From Spirulina sp034932185 (GTDB taxonomy: Bacteria; Cyanobacteriota; Cyanobacteriia; Cyanobacteriales; Spirulinaceae): a stretch of 64,000 nt of DNA. Location of the stretch: assembly GCF_034932185.1 (NCBI RefSeq), contig NZ_JAYGHW010000089.1, positions 62,001 to 126,000 on the forward strand. Reading direction: 5' to 3'. Of the stretch, positions 1 to 8,594 are shown piece by piece (the stretch's first letter is position 1; each line of letters begins with the position of its first letter). Position numbers and translations under genes: made by a program. The notes below the pieces were generated by a model. It was not told where the DNA came from. It saw nothing but the letters and a program-made list of their open reading frames with translations, and did no database searches.

Positions 1-739
1 ACACCTCAATTTTTACGGGCGCACAATCCTCTGAGCTTGGCTCCTTCAAGGTGGGGTTAATCACCTGCTGCAACAGTTCCGCCTCCTGCTGGAGTTGTAA
101 CTCATCCCCCTGGCCCGTGGGGTGACTGGGTTGCCCCAAGACCAATAAAATCCGCAGTTCTTCCTCTGTTTGCACCGGGCTGAGGGGATCGACATCGTTG
201 GTGGTGCGGCTGAACAGGATTTCTTGATTGAGGGCGATCGCCGGTTTGCCCGGAGCCGGTTGCATCACCTCCCAAGGCAGGGGAATTAAATTCGGATCAC
301 GAACATCGAGGCGCAACCGCAGCAGCGTTTTTTGCCCCTGAGCCATGCCACAACTTTGAGCGAACGTACTCCGCACCGGCCCCTGTAATAACCAGCGCCA
401 CAACTGCACCCCCAACTCCTGCATCAACCGCCCCCCATAGCTTTGGGTTACGCCGCCACTATCAACAGTGGGTTTAAAAGGTTCCTTAATATTAAACCGA
501 GCATGGAGCACGGGCAGATGGGGCGTTGGGCGAAGCCCGGTCGGAGACCATCGCCCCAACGTAAACATTTCCTGCCAAGCCACCCAACATTGGGTCAACT
601 CCACCGACCATTTATCATCATGGTGAACATATCCCCCCGGGAAAGGCGCTTTAATCACCCAAATCGCAAAATGTTCAGGGCCCGCAGAATCAAGACGAAC
701 AAGAGCCAAGCTTAAGTCTAAGGAATCACTGTGCCGCAT
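1..739 (-). CDS. CHAT-domain protein, N-terminal part (cut by window edge)
   Basis: A minus-strand frame opens at an ATG at 739 and stays open to the window edge, giving about 246 residues. The segment reading DPNLIPLPWEVMQP, followed by an ILFSRTT motif and then LRILLVLGQPSH, is typical of the region just before and at the start of a CHAT (caspase-HetF-associated with TPR) peptidase fold in cyanobacterial proteins. The catalytic His/Cys part lies outside the window. It follows the PP2C phosphatase by only 14 bases on the same strand, so the two are probably co-transcribed and may share a signalling role. The CHAT assignment rests on family resemblance in the N-terminal half only. Confidence 0.72.
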   Translation of the reverse strand, partial: MRHSDSLDLSLALVRLDSAGPEHFAIWVIKAPFPGGYVHHDDKWSVELTQCWVAWQEMFTLGRWSPTGLRPTPHLPVLHARFNIKEPFKPTVDSGGVTQSYGGRLMQELGVQLWRWLLQGPVRSTFAQSCGMAQGQKTLLRLRLDVRDPNLIPLPWEVMQPAPGKPAIALNQEILFSRTTNDVDPLSPVQTEEELRILLVLGQPSHPTGQGDELQLQQEAELLQQVINPTLKEPSSEDCAPVKIEV

Positions 740-753
740 AGTTCGTTGGGGAT

Positions 754-2871
754 TCACTCTAACAGGGTTGGGGAAGGGCAATGGGGGGAGGTCTCCAGGG
801 GCAAAACCTCAAGGGTAGGGGCGAGATGCTCTTTGACCCAAACAATGGCGGGTTGATTCACCGTCGGGCTACAGAGTTGCAATTGCCACCAGACTTCATC
901 ATTGGCTAACGTGTGTTTCTTCGTCAGGACAAAGGGGGTTTGGGGGGAGAGGTCAACGGTTTCAGCAGCGGCGGCGGGTTCGAGGGGCAGGGACGTGATC
1001 CGGACGGTTTGGGCAACATTCCCCAAGGCTAATCGGCTTAAGGGGATGGGATCGCCTACAGCGGTGACAGGGGTATTGCCGGTGAGGCGATCGACCCATT
1101 GTTTCCATTCGGGAAAGAGGGAATAGGACAGTACTCCAAGGGAAATGAGGAGGAGGGCGACGATGGCGGTGGTGAGGGAGAGGAGTGAGAAGGGAGAAGA
1201 GAGGAGTGAGGGGGGAGAGGCCTCGTTCCTCTTTCCTCGTTCCTCTCTCCTTCCCACTGGTAAGGGCGGTAACGTCGGGCTAGGATGGGGTTGCACTTGG
1301 CAATGGAGCAGGCCGACGGTGACGTTATCATGGCCGTTTTTTTGGTTGGCGATCGCCACTAACCGCTCCACCGCAGTAGGGAGATCCTGCTGTCCTTGTA
1401 ATACGGTTAACAGTTCGGTTTGCCAATATTGCTCGATGCGATCGTAGTCGCTCAAGCCATCGGAGCAGAGCAGAATCAGGCTTTCTTCATCGAGGATCAG
1501 CCGATCTAAGTTGGGATAGAGGCGATGGGCGGGCCCCATCCCCAGGGCCTGAATCAACGCCCCGCCGCCGGGAAAAGACACCGCATCGCGATAAAAAGCA
1601 TAGCCTAAACGCACCTCCCGCGCCGCCACATCATCATCAAGGCTGAGTTGATAGCAACCGCTGCGGGTAATCCAGTAAATCCGGGAATCCCCCACATAGC
1701 CGAGGTCAAGGGAGGCCCGTTGAGCAACAGCGGTAACGACCGTTGTCCCCATCCGTTCCCGCTCTTGGCGGTTTTCGGCATCATTGCGTTGGGAGATTTT
1801 GTCATTGGCTTCAGCAATCGCCTGAACCAAGGCCGTTTGAATCGGGCTTTCTGTGGGGTTGGAGGGGGGAACTGTGACCACTTCCTTGAGGCGCTGCTCA
1901 ATCGTTTCAATGGCAATCTGGGAAGCAATTTCCCCCCCCGCATGGCCACCAATCCCATCACAAACAATCACCGCCGCCGGTTCCGGCTCATCCCCGGTGA
2001 AGACTTTCAGGTGATCGGGGTGACAAGCATCCTCGTTATGATCACGGGTCGGGCCGGCATCAGTGCGGGCGATCGCCCCATAGGAATATTGGTAAGAACT
2101 GGCGAGGGTGGCGATCGCCCCATCTAAACAGGCAATCAACGCCGCTCCATCCCTCATTTCCCCCCCCTGAAGTTGCTGACAGAGGCTTGTGAAAAACTCC
2201 CGCCAGGGAGCCGCCGCCTCCAGCCCCGCCCAAACTTGGCCCAACTGGGCTAACGTGGGGGGCTGCTGATCCGGGTGCAATTCCCGCAACCGCACCACCG
2301 GGCCATTCACCAGCACCAGATCCCCCTGCAACAAACTACTGGCTACCCCTTGGGCCAGCAAGGGTTCCCAGAGGCGGGCCATCTGCCATAGCCAATTGGC
2401 TTGGCGGAGGGCATTGGCTTGACTCCACCCCTGGTTGAGGGTTGGCAACAAATGATCACCCACAGGCACAACGGGATCCGGCAAACTCCCCAGTTCCAGC
2501 AGCCAAAGATCCGAGGAAAGTTGGCCGTAAAGTTGGGGGATATGGAGTTGTTGCGGGATCAGTTTTAAATAGGGCAGGAGGCGATCGGGAATTTTATCCC
2601 CATCCCCATAGCCATCATCCCCCGGCATTTTTGGCGGAAAATAGGGATGGAGATCCAAGAGCAATCGGGGCGTAATCACTGCATAGCGTTCACCCTGGGG
2701 CAGATCCCCCACCTTTGTTCCTACGGTTAAGGGGGTGAGGCGATCGCCAATCACCCACAGATACCGCCGCACCAATGGGGTATTACAGGCCTGACAAAAG
2801 CGATGATGACCGGGATTCCGCTGTTGACAGTCCCCATTCGCGCAGTACAGATAATCAGTGGCGGCTTCCAT
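754..2871 (-). CDS. PP2C-type Ser/Thr protein phosphatase with zinc ribbon and membrane anchor
   Basis: 705 residues. A CxxxxC...CxxC zinc ribbon sits at residues 10-29, followed by a long region of unclear fold. A complete PP2C metal-dependent phosphatase domain follows: RDHNED near 275, DGIGGH near 305, MGTT, GDSR near 394, SDGLSDY near 470 and GHDN near 514. These supply the acidic metal ligands expected of an active enzyme. A Pro/Ser/Arg-rich linker near 545-572 is encoded by a purine-rich GGGAGT-type repeat. It leads to one transmembrane helix near 575-597 and a short C-terminal domain on the other side of the membrane. It probably dephosphorylates targets of the Hanks-type kinases common in such genomes. 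It is the first gene of a pair with the CHAT protein. Confidence 0.9.
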   Translation of the reverse strand: MEAATDYLYCANGDCQQRNPGHHRFCQACNTPLVRRYLWVIGDRLTPLTVGTKVGDLPQGERYAVITPRLLLDLHPYFPPKMPGDDGYGDGDKIPDRLLPYLKLIPQQLHIPQLYGQLSSDLWLLELGSLPDPVVPVGDHLLPTLNQGWSQANALRQANWLWQMARLWEPLLAQGVASSLLQGDLVLVNGPVVRLRELHPDQQPPTLAQLGQVWAGLEAAAPWREFFTSLCQQLQGGEMRDGAALIACLDGAIATLASSYQYSYGAIARTDAGPTRDHNEDACHPDHLKVFTGDEPEPAAVIVCDGIGGHAGGEIASQIAIETIEQRLKEVVTVPPSNPTESPIQTALVQAIAEANDKISQRNDAENRQERERMGTTVVTAVAQRASLDLGYVGDSRIYWITRSGCYQLSLDDDVAAREVRLGYAFYRDAVSFPGGGALIQALGMGPAHRLYPNLDRLILDEESLILLCSDGLSDYDRIEQYWQTELLTVLQGQQDLPTAVERLVAIANQKNGHDNVTVGLLHCQVQPHPSPTLPPLPVGRREERGKRNEASPPSLLSSPFSLLSLTTAIVALLLISLGVLSYSLFPEWKQWVDRLTGNTPVTAVGDPIPLSRLALGNVAQTVRITSLPLEPAAAAETVDLSPQTPFVLTKKHTLANDEVWWQLQLCSPTVNQPAIVWVKEHLAPTLEVLPLETSPHCPSPTLLE

Positions 2872-2892
2872 GATGTTTCACAAGCTAGCAAC

Positions 2893-2936
2893 GGGGAGTG
2901 GGGAGTGGGGAGTGGGAAGTGGGAAGTGGGAAGGGG
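2893..2936. repeat. Tandem purine-rich heptamer repeat (GGGAGTG / GGGAAGT)
   Basis: About six imperfect 7-bp units lie in the short gap upstream of the phosphatase start. The same repeat type occurs near 1180-1258 (inside the phosphatase), 5478-5520 (inside hypF) and 52187-52216. Confidence 0.85.
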
Positions 2937-2969
2937 GAATTTCTCCCTTGACCTCACCTTTTAAAGCCC

Positions 2970-3326
2970 TTAGTGGTACTGGCCTCTGCCCGCTTCGGTA
3001 TCGATGCGAGGCAGGCCCATGCTGTAGTTCAGCACCCGCCCTTGGAGGTTGTAGCTGATTTGCCCCTGTTGCAGCAGGTCACGGATGAAATGCTCTAGAT
3101 CGGAGCCGATGCGCCGTAGGTTGTATTCCGTGAGGTCTTCGCCATTGTAGGCTTCCACAAGGGCATCAAATTGACGCTGTACCTTTTGGCGAGCTTCTTC
3201 TGTCCAGTTAAATTCCTTATCGGGATCAATATCTAGGGCTAAAACAGTCTCACTGGGGATCAGTTCGTTATTTTTAACCTCAGCGGTAAAGATGCGAATA
3301 TGGCGGGTTGTGGATTTTAACAGCAT
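2970..3326 (-). CDS. ndhM: NAD(P)H-quinone oxidoreductase subunit M
   Basis: 118 residues, close to the full family length. The N-terminus MLLKSTTRHIRIFTAEV and the segment YNLRRIGSDLEHFIRDLL are characteristic of NdhM, an oncogenic-photosynthesis-specific extrinsic subunit of the cyanobacterial NDH-1 complex on the cytoplasmic side of the thylakoid. NDH-1 works in cyclic electron flow and respiration. The gene stands between the thioredoxin-TPR gene and the phosphatase, both on the same strand. Confidence 0.95.
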   Translation of the reverse strand: MLLKSTTRHIRIFTAEVKNNELIPSETVLALDIDPDKEFNWTEEARQKVQRQFDALVEAYNGEDLTEYNLRRIGSDLEHFIRDLLQQGQISYNLQGRVLNYSMGLPRIDTEAGRGQYH

Positions 3327-3413
3327 AGTTTGATGGATTCAGGTGGTGGCAGCCATGGGCCGGCTGGTTTTTTCCATTTTGACACCGTTGCCGGTCAATT
3401 TAAACCCATCAGC

Positions 3414-4205
3414 CTAATAGAGGGCTAACATCAACTCCTGCTGATACTGGCGGGTGAGGGGATGTTGTTGCCCCAAGAGGGCAAAAATACTCACCATGGC
3501 TTGGCGAGCCTGGGGGTTTTTCGTCGCTGCCACTAGGGTTAATAATTCCTGGAGGGCAGTCTCCTCTTGCCCTTGGAGTGTGAGGCTGAGGGCTTTGGTT
3601 AAGGGGCCATCGGAGGGAGCGGCTTGGCTGATTTCGATCAGGGTTTTATAGCCTTGGGCGCAGTTGAAGGCTTCGGCATTTTTGGGATCGATGGTATCAA
3701 GGAGTTGCTGGGCATCCTCAATTTGATCGAGGCAGATCAAGAGGTGAACGGCTTCGAGGGTGACGGCGGGATGGTTGGGGAATTGTTGAAACAGTTGGTC
3801 GAAAATTTGCTTGGCGGTGGGGAAGTTACCAGAGGCGATCGCCTCTTGGGCTTTTTCCAGTTGTAATTCCAGGGGCGATTTCAATCCATACTGCCCCAAC
3901 AGTTCACGAATTTTCACCTCTGGCCAAGCCCCCACAAACCCTGGCTCTAACCGGCCTTCATGGGCAATGCGCACATCGGGAACCCCCTCAATGCCATATT
4001 GGGAAGCTAATTGCGGGTTTTGGTCAATATCGACAGTGGCCAGCATCACGCCATATTCCTGAGCCAACCGCTCTAGGATCGGCTTCAACACCTGACAGGG
4101 GCCGCACCAAGTGGCAAAAAAATCGACAATCACCGGCATCGCCTCAGAAGCTCCCAAAACTTCCGGCACAAAATTGGCTTCATTAACGGGGAAACTCGCA
4201 CCCAT
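3414..4205 (-). CDS. Thioredoxin-TPR protein (CnoX/YbbN-like)
   Basis: 263 residues from the ATG at 4205, which has a GAGGAG ribosome site about 10-13 bases upstream. A TTG at 4223 is possible but less likely. Residues 10-115 are a thioredoxin fold with an intact WCGPC active site near 32-36. The rest is helical with TPR-like repeats (FPTAKQIFDQLFQQFPNHPA, then IEDAQQLLDTI). This is the architecture of CnoX/YbbN proteins, which combine redox protection with holdase or co-chaperone activity. Because the CxxC is complete, disulfide exchange is likely. Dithiol activity in vivo is inferred. Confidence 0.85.
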   Translation of the reverse strand: MGASFPVNEANFVPEVLGASEAMPVIVDFFATWCGPCQVLKPILERLAQEYGVMLATVDIDQNPQLASQYGIEGVPDVRIAHEGRLEPGFVGAWPEVKIRELLGQYGLKSPLELQLEKAQEAIASGNFPTAKQIFDQLFQQFPNHPAVTLEAVHLLICLDQIEDAQQLLDTIDPKNAEAFNCAQGYKTLIEISQAAPSDGPLTKALSLTLQGQEETALQELLTLVAATKNPQARQAMVSIFALLGQQHPLTRQYQQELMLALY

Positions 4206-4238
4206 GGCTTCAATTCTCCTCAATTCGCGGGCAGTAAA

Positions 4239-4487
4239 TTAATTTGCAGGTATGGTCGCAGCGGGCGTGAGGTGGGCCAAATAGTTCAAGGTTTCCTCTG
4301 CCTCTGCTTCATCAATAATACTCAAGGCAAACCCCACATGGACAATCACATATTGCCCCACCTCCACCTCTGGCACATAGGCGAGGCTCACTTCTTTAAG
4401 GACACCGCCAAAATTAACTTGGCCGCGACGGAGGAGGGGATCCTCATGGGTAATATTCATCAGTTGACCGGGGATGGCGAGGCACAT
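4239..4487 (-). CDS. hypC: Hydrogenase maturation chaperone HypC
   Basis: 82 residues beginning MCLAIPGQL, the HypC signature in which Cys2 binds the Fe(CN)2CO precursor and the hydrogenase large subunit. It lies downstream of hypF on the same strand, so both probably act in NiFe hydrogenase maturation. The heptamer repeat runs up to the base before the ATG, so no Shine-Dalgarno sequence is visible: the bases just upstream on the coding strand are repeated TACTCCC. Confidence 0.93.
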   Translation of the reverse strand: MCLAIPGQLMNITHEDPLLRRGQVNFGGVLKEVSLAYVPEVEVGQYVIVHVGFALSIIDEAEAEETLNYLAHLTPAATIPAN

Positions 4488-4629
4488 AGGGAGTAGGGAG
4501 TAGGGAGTAGGGAGTAGGGAGTAGGGAGTAGGGAGTAGGGAGTAGGGAGTAGTGAGTAGGGAGTAGGGAGTAGGGAGTAGGGAGTAGGGAGTAGGGAGTA
4601 GGGAGTAGGGAGTAGGGAGTAGGGAGTAG
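4488..4629. repeat. Tandem repeat of TAGGGAG, about 20 copies
   Basis: A nearly perfect array of 7-bp units fills about 140 bp between hypF and hypC. One unit near 4552 carries GTGAGTA instead of GGGAGTA. The unit is not a multiple of three and the array abuts the hypC start codon. Confidence 0.97.
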
Positions 4630-4729
4630 GGGCGAAAAATCTTTTGCCCTTTGGTGAGGGAAAAATCTTTCGCCCTCTGGTAGGGGCAAAAAATCTTTCT
4701 GGTAGGGGCGAAAAATCTTTCGCCCTCTA
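4627..4729. repeat. Cluster of degenerate GGGGCGAAAAATTTTTCGCCC elements
   Basis: Four imperfect copies of a palindromic element (GTAGGGGCGAAAAATCTTTC and variants) stand in tandem between the heptamer array and the hypF stop. The same element recurs across the window at gene ends (see 62870-62897 for a perfect copy). Confidence 0.85.
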
Positions 4730-7078
4730 GGGTTTGCTTGCAAAAGCGGTGGCGATTAGTTGGCCGGCGGCGATGCTGCCGTCGTTGGGGGGGATGTTTT
4801 GGGGGAGGTGGACGGAGAAACCGGCGGCGGTGAGATGGGCGATCGCCCCTTCGGTGAGATAACGGTTTTGGAAGCAGCCGCCAGTGAGGATGATGTTACT
4901 ACATCCTATTGTTTGCGCGATTTGGGTGATGCCGTCAATTAAGCAATTGTGAAATTTTGCCGCCATTTGGGGAATCGGGATCCCCGCTTGGCGATCTTGG
5001 CAGAGGGCGATGATCATGGGCCGCCAATCGAAAACTAGCGGGGAACTGGGGATGATGGCATAGGGATAGGCGGCGGCGGTGTGGGTTTGTTCAGCGGCAA
5101 ATTCTAAAGCCATGGCCGTTTCCCCTTCAAAACTGTTGCGATCGCCCAACCCGATCAGGGCCGCTACGCCATCGAAAAGCCGGCCGATGCTGGTGGTTTG
5201 GGGGCAGTTTACCCCTTGGGTGAGCATGGTACGGATGAGGGACTGTTGTTGGCGATCGCGCTTTTCTAAAGGGGGAAAATCGGGGCCGAAGGTTGCCCAC
5301 AGTAACCCCATGGCACTGCGCCAGGGTTCGCGGGCGGCGCGATCGCCCCCCGGTAAGGGAAACTCCAAACTATGGGCCACCCGCTCCATTTTGCTCTCCA
5401 TCACCCGGAAAAATTCCCCCCCCCAAATTTCTCCCCCTTCGCCATAGCCTGTGCCATCCCAGACGATGCCGAGGAGGGGGGAGTGAGTAGGAAGTGGGGA
5501 GTAGGAAGTGGAAAGTGGGAATTGCTCTCTTTCCTCACTTCTCTCTGCTCTTTCCTCAAAACTCCTCTCTGCTCTTTCCTCGAAAATTGCCGCCCATAGA
5601 TGTGCTCGATGATGTTGTACCTGTTGGCAGGGTAGCCCTAGGGCTTGGGCGTATTGGCTGGCGATGTAGTCGGGATGGGCATCGCAACAAACCTGTTGCG
5701 GTTGGATTTGGTAGAGGGTTTGGAGGGTGGCGATGGTGTTTTCAAAGTGGTCTAGGGCTTGGGGTGTACTGAGATCGCCGATGTGTTGACTGAGGATGAT
5801 TTGATTGCCGAGGTTGAGGGCGATCGCATTTTTGAGTTGCGCTCCTACGGCCAAGGTGGGGGGCATGGGGGTTGGTAATTGGGCCACGGGTAAGGGGGCA
5901 TAGCCCCGCGCTCGCCGTAGGATCATCACCTCCCCCGCCATGATTCGCACAATTGAATCATCCACGGGCCGCACTATGGGCCGATTATGGACGAGGAAAT
6001 AATCGGCAATGCCCCCCAAACGTTGTAGGGCTTCCTGTTCATCGGTACAGATCGGCTCGTTGGCTTGGTTGCCGCTGGTGGCAATGAGGGGGCTATGCAT
6101 CGCTCTGAGCAGCAGGTGATGGAGGGGAGTGGTGGGAAGCATGGCCCCAATGTAGGGATTACCGGGGGCCACATTGGCGGCAAGGGCGGTATCAGGAAGG
6201 CAACGGAGCAGCACAATAGGGGCTTGGGGCGATCGCAACAACGTTGCTTCTTTTGGGGAAACGTCGCAATCTGCTTCTAATTGGGCCAAATCGGCATACA
6301 TCACCGCGAGGGGTTTGGTGGGGCGATGTTTGCGTTGGCGTAGCGTTGCCACGGTTTCACCATTGCGAGCATCGGCCATGAGGTGAAACCCACCCAAGCC
6401 TTTCACCGCAACAATCGCCCCGGCCTGAAGTTGCGCCACGGTTTCCCTTAAAGCCGCCTCCCCTTGAGCTATAACATCTCCTTGAGGCCCCCAAAACACC
6501 ACCTGCGGGCCACAGATGGGGCAGGCATTGGGCTGGGCATGGAAACGGCGATCGCCCGGATCGCTATATTCCCGCTGACAATCGCCACAAAGGGGAAAGC
6601 CGGCCATGGTGGTGTGGGGGCGATCGTAGGGGAGGGCGGTGATGATCGTATAGCGGGGGCCGCAGTGGGTGCAGTTGGTGAAGGGGTAGCGGTAGCGGCG
6701 GTTTTGGGGGTCGAAGAGTTCCGCAATACAGGCTGAACAGGTGGCGAGATCGGGGAGAACAAGGGTAGTTTTTGGGCCGGTGCGATCGCTTTCCCGAATC
6801 ACAAATTCCTGATCCCCTTGGGTTGGGATCGGCGTGATGTTGAGGGTGGCGATGGCTGCATTGGGGGGGAGTTCCCCCTGGAGGAGGGTTTGGAATTGAG
6901 CGAGAGAGGGGCGATCGCCTTCAATTTCCACCTGTACGCCTTGGGGGGAATTGCTCACCCAGCCGGTCAGGTTTAGTTTTTGGGCCAATTGATAGACAAA
7001 GGGGCGAAACCCCACCCCCTGGACAATGCCAGTAATTTCCAAACGAAGCCGTTCAGCAGGGCCTAATAACTCGCTCAT
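4727..7078 (-). CDS. hypF: Carbamoyltransferase HypF
   Basis: About 783 residues from the ATG at 7078 (a GTG nine bases upstream is in frame). Domains in order: acylphosphatase (GIVQGVGFRPFVYQLA, residues about 10-95), two zinc-finger motifs (CSACIAELFD, CTHCGPRY, CGDCQREYSD, CPICGPQ), a YrdC-like domain and a Kae1/TobZ-like carbamoyltransferase domain (GIVWDGTGYGEGG; NIILTGGCFQN). HypF uses carbamoyl phosphate to make the cyanide ligands of NiFe hydrogenases via HypE. About 40 residues near 493-533 (EERAERSFEERAERSEERE and a Ser/Pro stretch) are repeat-encoded and absent from the usual family sequence. They lie just before the carbamoyltransferase core. The frame is intact, so function is probably kept. 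Confidence 0.95.
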   Translation of the reverse strand: MSELLGPAERLRLEITGIVQGVGFRPFVYQLAQKLNLTGWVSNSPQGVQVEIEGDRPSLAQFQTLLQGELPPNAAIATLNITPIPTQGDQEFVIRESDRTGPKTTLVLPDLATCSACIAELFDPQNRRYRYPFTNCTHCGPRYTIITALPYDRPHTTMAGFPLCGDCQREYSDPGDRRFHAQPNACPICGPQVVFWGPQGDVIAQGEAALRETVAQLQAGAIVAVKGLGGFHLMADARNGETVATLRQRKHRPTKPLAVMYADLAQLEADCDVSPKEATLLRSPQAPIVLLRCLPDTALAANVAPGNPYIGAMLPTTPLHHLLLRAMHSPLIATSGNQANEPICTDEQEALQRLGGIADYFLVHNRPIVRPVDDSIVRIMAGEVMILRRARGYAPLPVAQLPTPMPPTLAVGAQLKNAIALNLGNQIILSQHIGDLSTPQALDHFENTIATLQTLYQIQPQQVCCDAHPDYIASQYAQALGLPCQQVQHHRAHLWAAIFEERAERSFEERAERSEEREQFPLSTSYSPLPTHSPLLGIVWDGTGYGEGGEIWGGEFFRVMESKMERVAHSLEFPLPGGDRAAREPWRSAMGLLWATFGPDFPPLEKRDRQQQSLIRTMLTQGVNCPQTTSIGRLFDGVAALIGLGDRNSFEGETAMALEFAAEQTHTAAAYPYAIIPSSPLVFDWRPMIIALCQDRQAGIPIPQMAAKFHNCLIDGITQIAQTIGCSNIILTGGCFQNRYLTEGAIAHLTAAGFSVHLPQNIPPNDGSIAAGQLIATAFASKP

Positions 7079-7103
7079 GTTTAGCACCCCGCTGCGATGG
7101 CGA

Positions 7104-7709
7104 TTAACTAAAACGGTTATAAATCACGGCTTCGCTTTTCTCAATGGGGCCGCCCCGTTCCCGTGCCGGTTGGGTCGCCTTGCCAATCGTGACAAACATC
7201 ACAGGCGTATGATCCGCCGGTAAATTAATCAACTTCGCCACCGCATCAAAATCAAAACCATCCATGGGGCAAGAATCATAACCCATGGCCTGAGCCGCCA
7301 ACATCAAGGTTTGGGCCGCAATCCCACAGGAGCGCATCCCCTCATCCCGCTGTACCTGCTCCTTCCCTTCGTAGTATTGGGCGATCGCCCCCGTCATGAA
7401 CTCCTGCACCCCTTCGGGGGCATTGCGCCAATAGCGTTGAGGGTTGCGCGTCCAAGCCTTAAGGTCAGCACAGAGGATGATCAGCACTGACGCATCGGTC
7501 ACTTGAGCTTGATCCCAAGAAACCTGACGAATTTCCTGGCGTAAAGCGGGATCATCGACAACGACAAAACGCCAATGCTGAATGTTGAAGGCGGTGGGGG
7601 ACAACATTGCCAAGGAAAGGAGTTGATCCAACTCTGCCGGGGTTAAACGATGGTTGGGGTCGAAATTTTTCACGGCCCGGCGGGCTTCAATGGCTGCGAG
7701 AGTATCCAT
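7104..7709 (-). CDS. Nitroreductase family protein
   Basis: 201 residues from the ATG at 7709 (a TTG four codons upstream is in frame). IEARRAVKNFDPNHRL at the start, LSPTAFNIQHWRFVVV and CGIAAQTLMLAAQAMGYDS are the FMN-binding and dimer-interface signatures of NfsA/NfsB-type flavin nitroreductases. It probably reduces nitro compounds or quinones with NAD(P)H; the substrate cannot be told from sequence. Its stop lies 25 bases upstream of hypF, so co-transcription with the hyp genes is possible. Confidence 0.9.
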   Translation of the reverse strand: MDTLAAIEARRAVKNFDPNHRLTPAELDQLLSLAMLSPTAFNIQHWRFVVVDDPALRQEIRQVSWDQAQVTDASVLIILCADLKAWTRNPQRYWRNAPEGVQEFMTGAIAQYYEGKEQVQRDEGMRSCGIAAQTLMLAAQAMGYDSCPMDGFDFDAVAKLINLPADHTPVMFVTIGKATQPARERGGPIEKSEAVIYNRFS

Positions 7710-7743
7710 AGGGTTTTTCAAAAATGGGTAGACCTTTCAGATT

Positions 7744-7862
7744 CTAAGCAATGGCCTGGGTGAATAGCACCGCTTGGGTATCCTCAAGCTCAAAATCATC
7801 GAGATCCTTGAGGGTTAAACCGGGGGAGGCGATCCGCCCAATCATCGCACTGGCCAATCTTC
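7744..7862 (-). pseudogene. Remnant of a second glycosidase gene, 3' end only
   Basis: On the minus strand this piece reads ASPGLTLKDLDDFELEDTQA up to a stop at 7744. It is almost identical to the last ~30 codons of the glycosidase at 12705-15176 (ASPGLTLKDLNDFELQDTQA). About 70 bp are nearly identical. The upstream part contains an insertion and a frameshift, and only EDW remains of the preceding residues. It is the tail of a duplicated or paralogous gene whose body has been lost. Confidence 0.8.
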
Positions 7863-8487
7863 ATGATGGATCTGCTGCTGCCCATAGGCGATCGACGGTG
7901 AGGGTCAATTCTGGAAATGTGGGGGAAATGATCAGATCTTGATGACGAAAGGGGGTGATTTGATATTCCCCATCGATGAGTTGATGAACAAAGAGGGTGG
8001 GTATTTTGGGATCGCCTAAAAAGGTTCGCCCCCCCAATGCTGCATAATCGACAATCCAATATTCTTGAATGCCTAACTCTTCATAATCCGCCCGTTTTTT
8101 AAAATAATCATCCCGCCAATTCTGGCTCACCACTTCCACCACTAACCGCACCGCCGCCGCCCCCTCAATTACTGACTCCCGCGCCCAACGTTCTTCCTGG
8201 GCCAATCCCGACCGCTCTAGGACAAGAATATCCGGCTCATAACCGGAGCGACCATTGGCGGCCCGCACAATCGACTCTCTAGGAATCAACCACTGGCCCC
8301 GTTTCCCCATCTGGGCGATCGCCCAAATCAATTCCTCAATCAAAAACCCGGTCAGTTGCGAATGGTATCCCGTTGGTTTTGGCATTTCGATGAGCAAACC
8401 ATCATGGAGTTCGTAGCGTTGCCCCTGCTCTGGATACATCACCACAAACGTATCAAAATCAATTGTCTGTATCTCTGTTTGAACCAT
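7861..8487 (-). CDS. Uma2 family endonuclease-like protein
   Basis: 208 residues from the ATG at 8487; an ATG at 8499 is also in frame but has no ribosome site. The Uma2 (former DUF820) PD-(D/E)XK core is visible: YELHDGLLIEM, YEPDILVLER (Asp), VRLVVEVVSQNWRDDYFKKR (Glu and Lys) and YEELGIQEYWIVD. The family is greatly expanded in cyanobacteria and its biological role is not settled. This copy starts next to the glycosidase remnant and is one of four Uma2 domains in the window. Confidence 0.9.
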   Translation of the reverse strand: MVQTEIQTIDFDTFVVMYPEQGQRYELHDGLLIEMPKPTGYHSQLTGFLIEELIWAIAQMGKRGQWLIPRESIVRAANGRSGYEPDILVLERSGLAQEERWARESVIEGAAAVRLVVEVVSQNWRDDYFKKRADYEELGIQEYWIVDYAALGGRTFLGDPKIPTLFVHQLIDGEYQITPFRHQDLIISPTFPELTLTVDRLWAAADPS

Positions 8488-8594
8488 GATCAACCCCATG
8501 GATTGAATTGGATTTTAGCACGCCTCGATGGGGGCTGGGATGCGCTTCCCCCCTAGGGATGGGGTAAACTGGGGGGAGTCTTGGGTTGAGGGCG

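Noticed and set aside
443..715. Plus-strand 90-residue open frame at the left end
   Set aside because: It is the complement of the CHAT-protein gene, whose minus-strand frame has recognisable motifs.
4444..4743. Open frame made of PTPYSLL units next to hypC
   Set aside because: It is a translation of the heptamer tandem repeat and ends inside hypC; no independent gene features.
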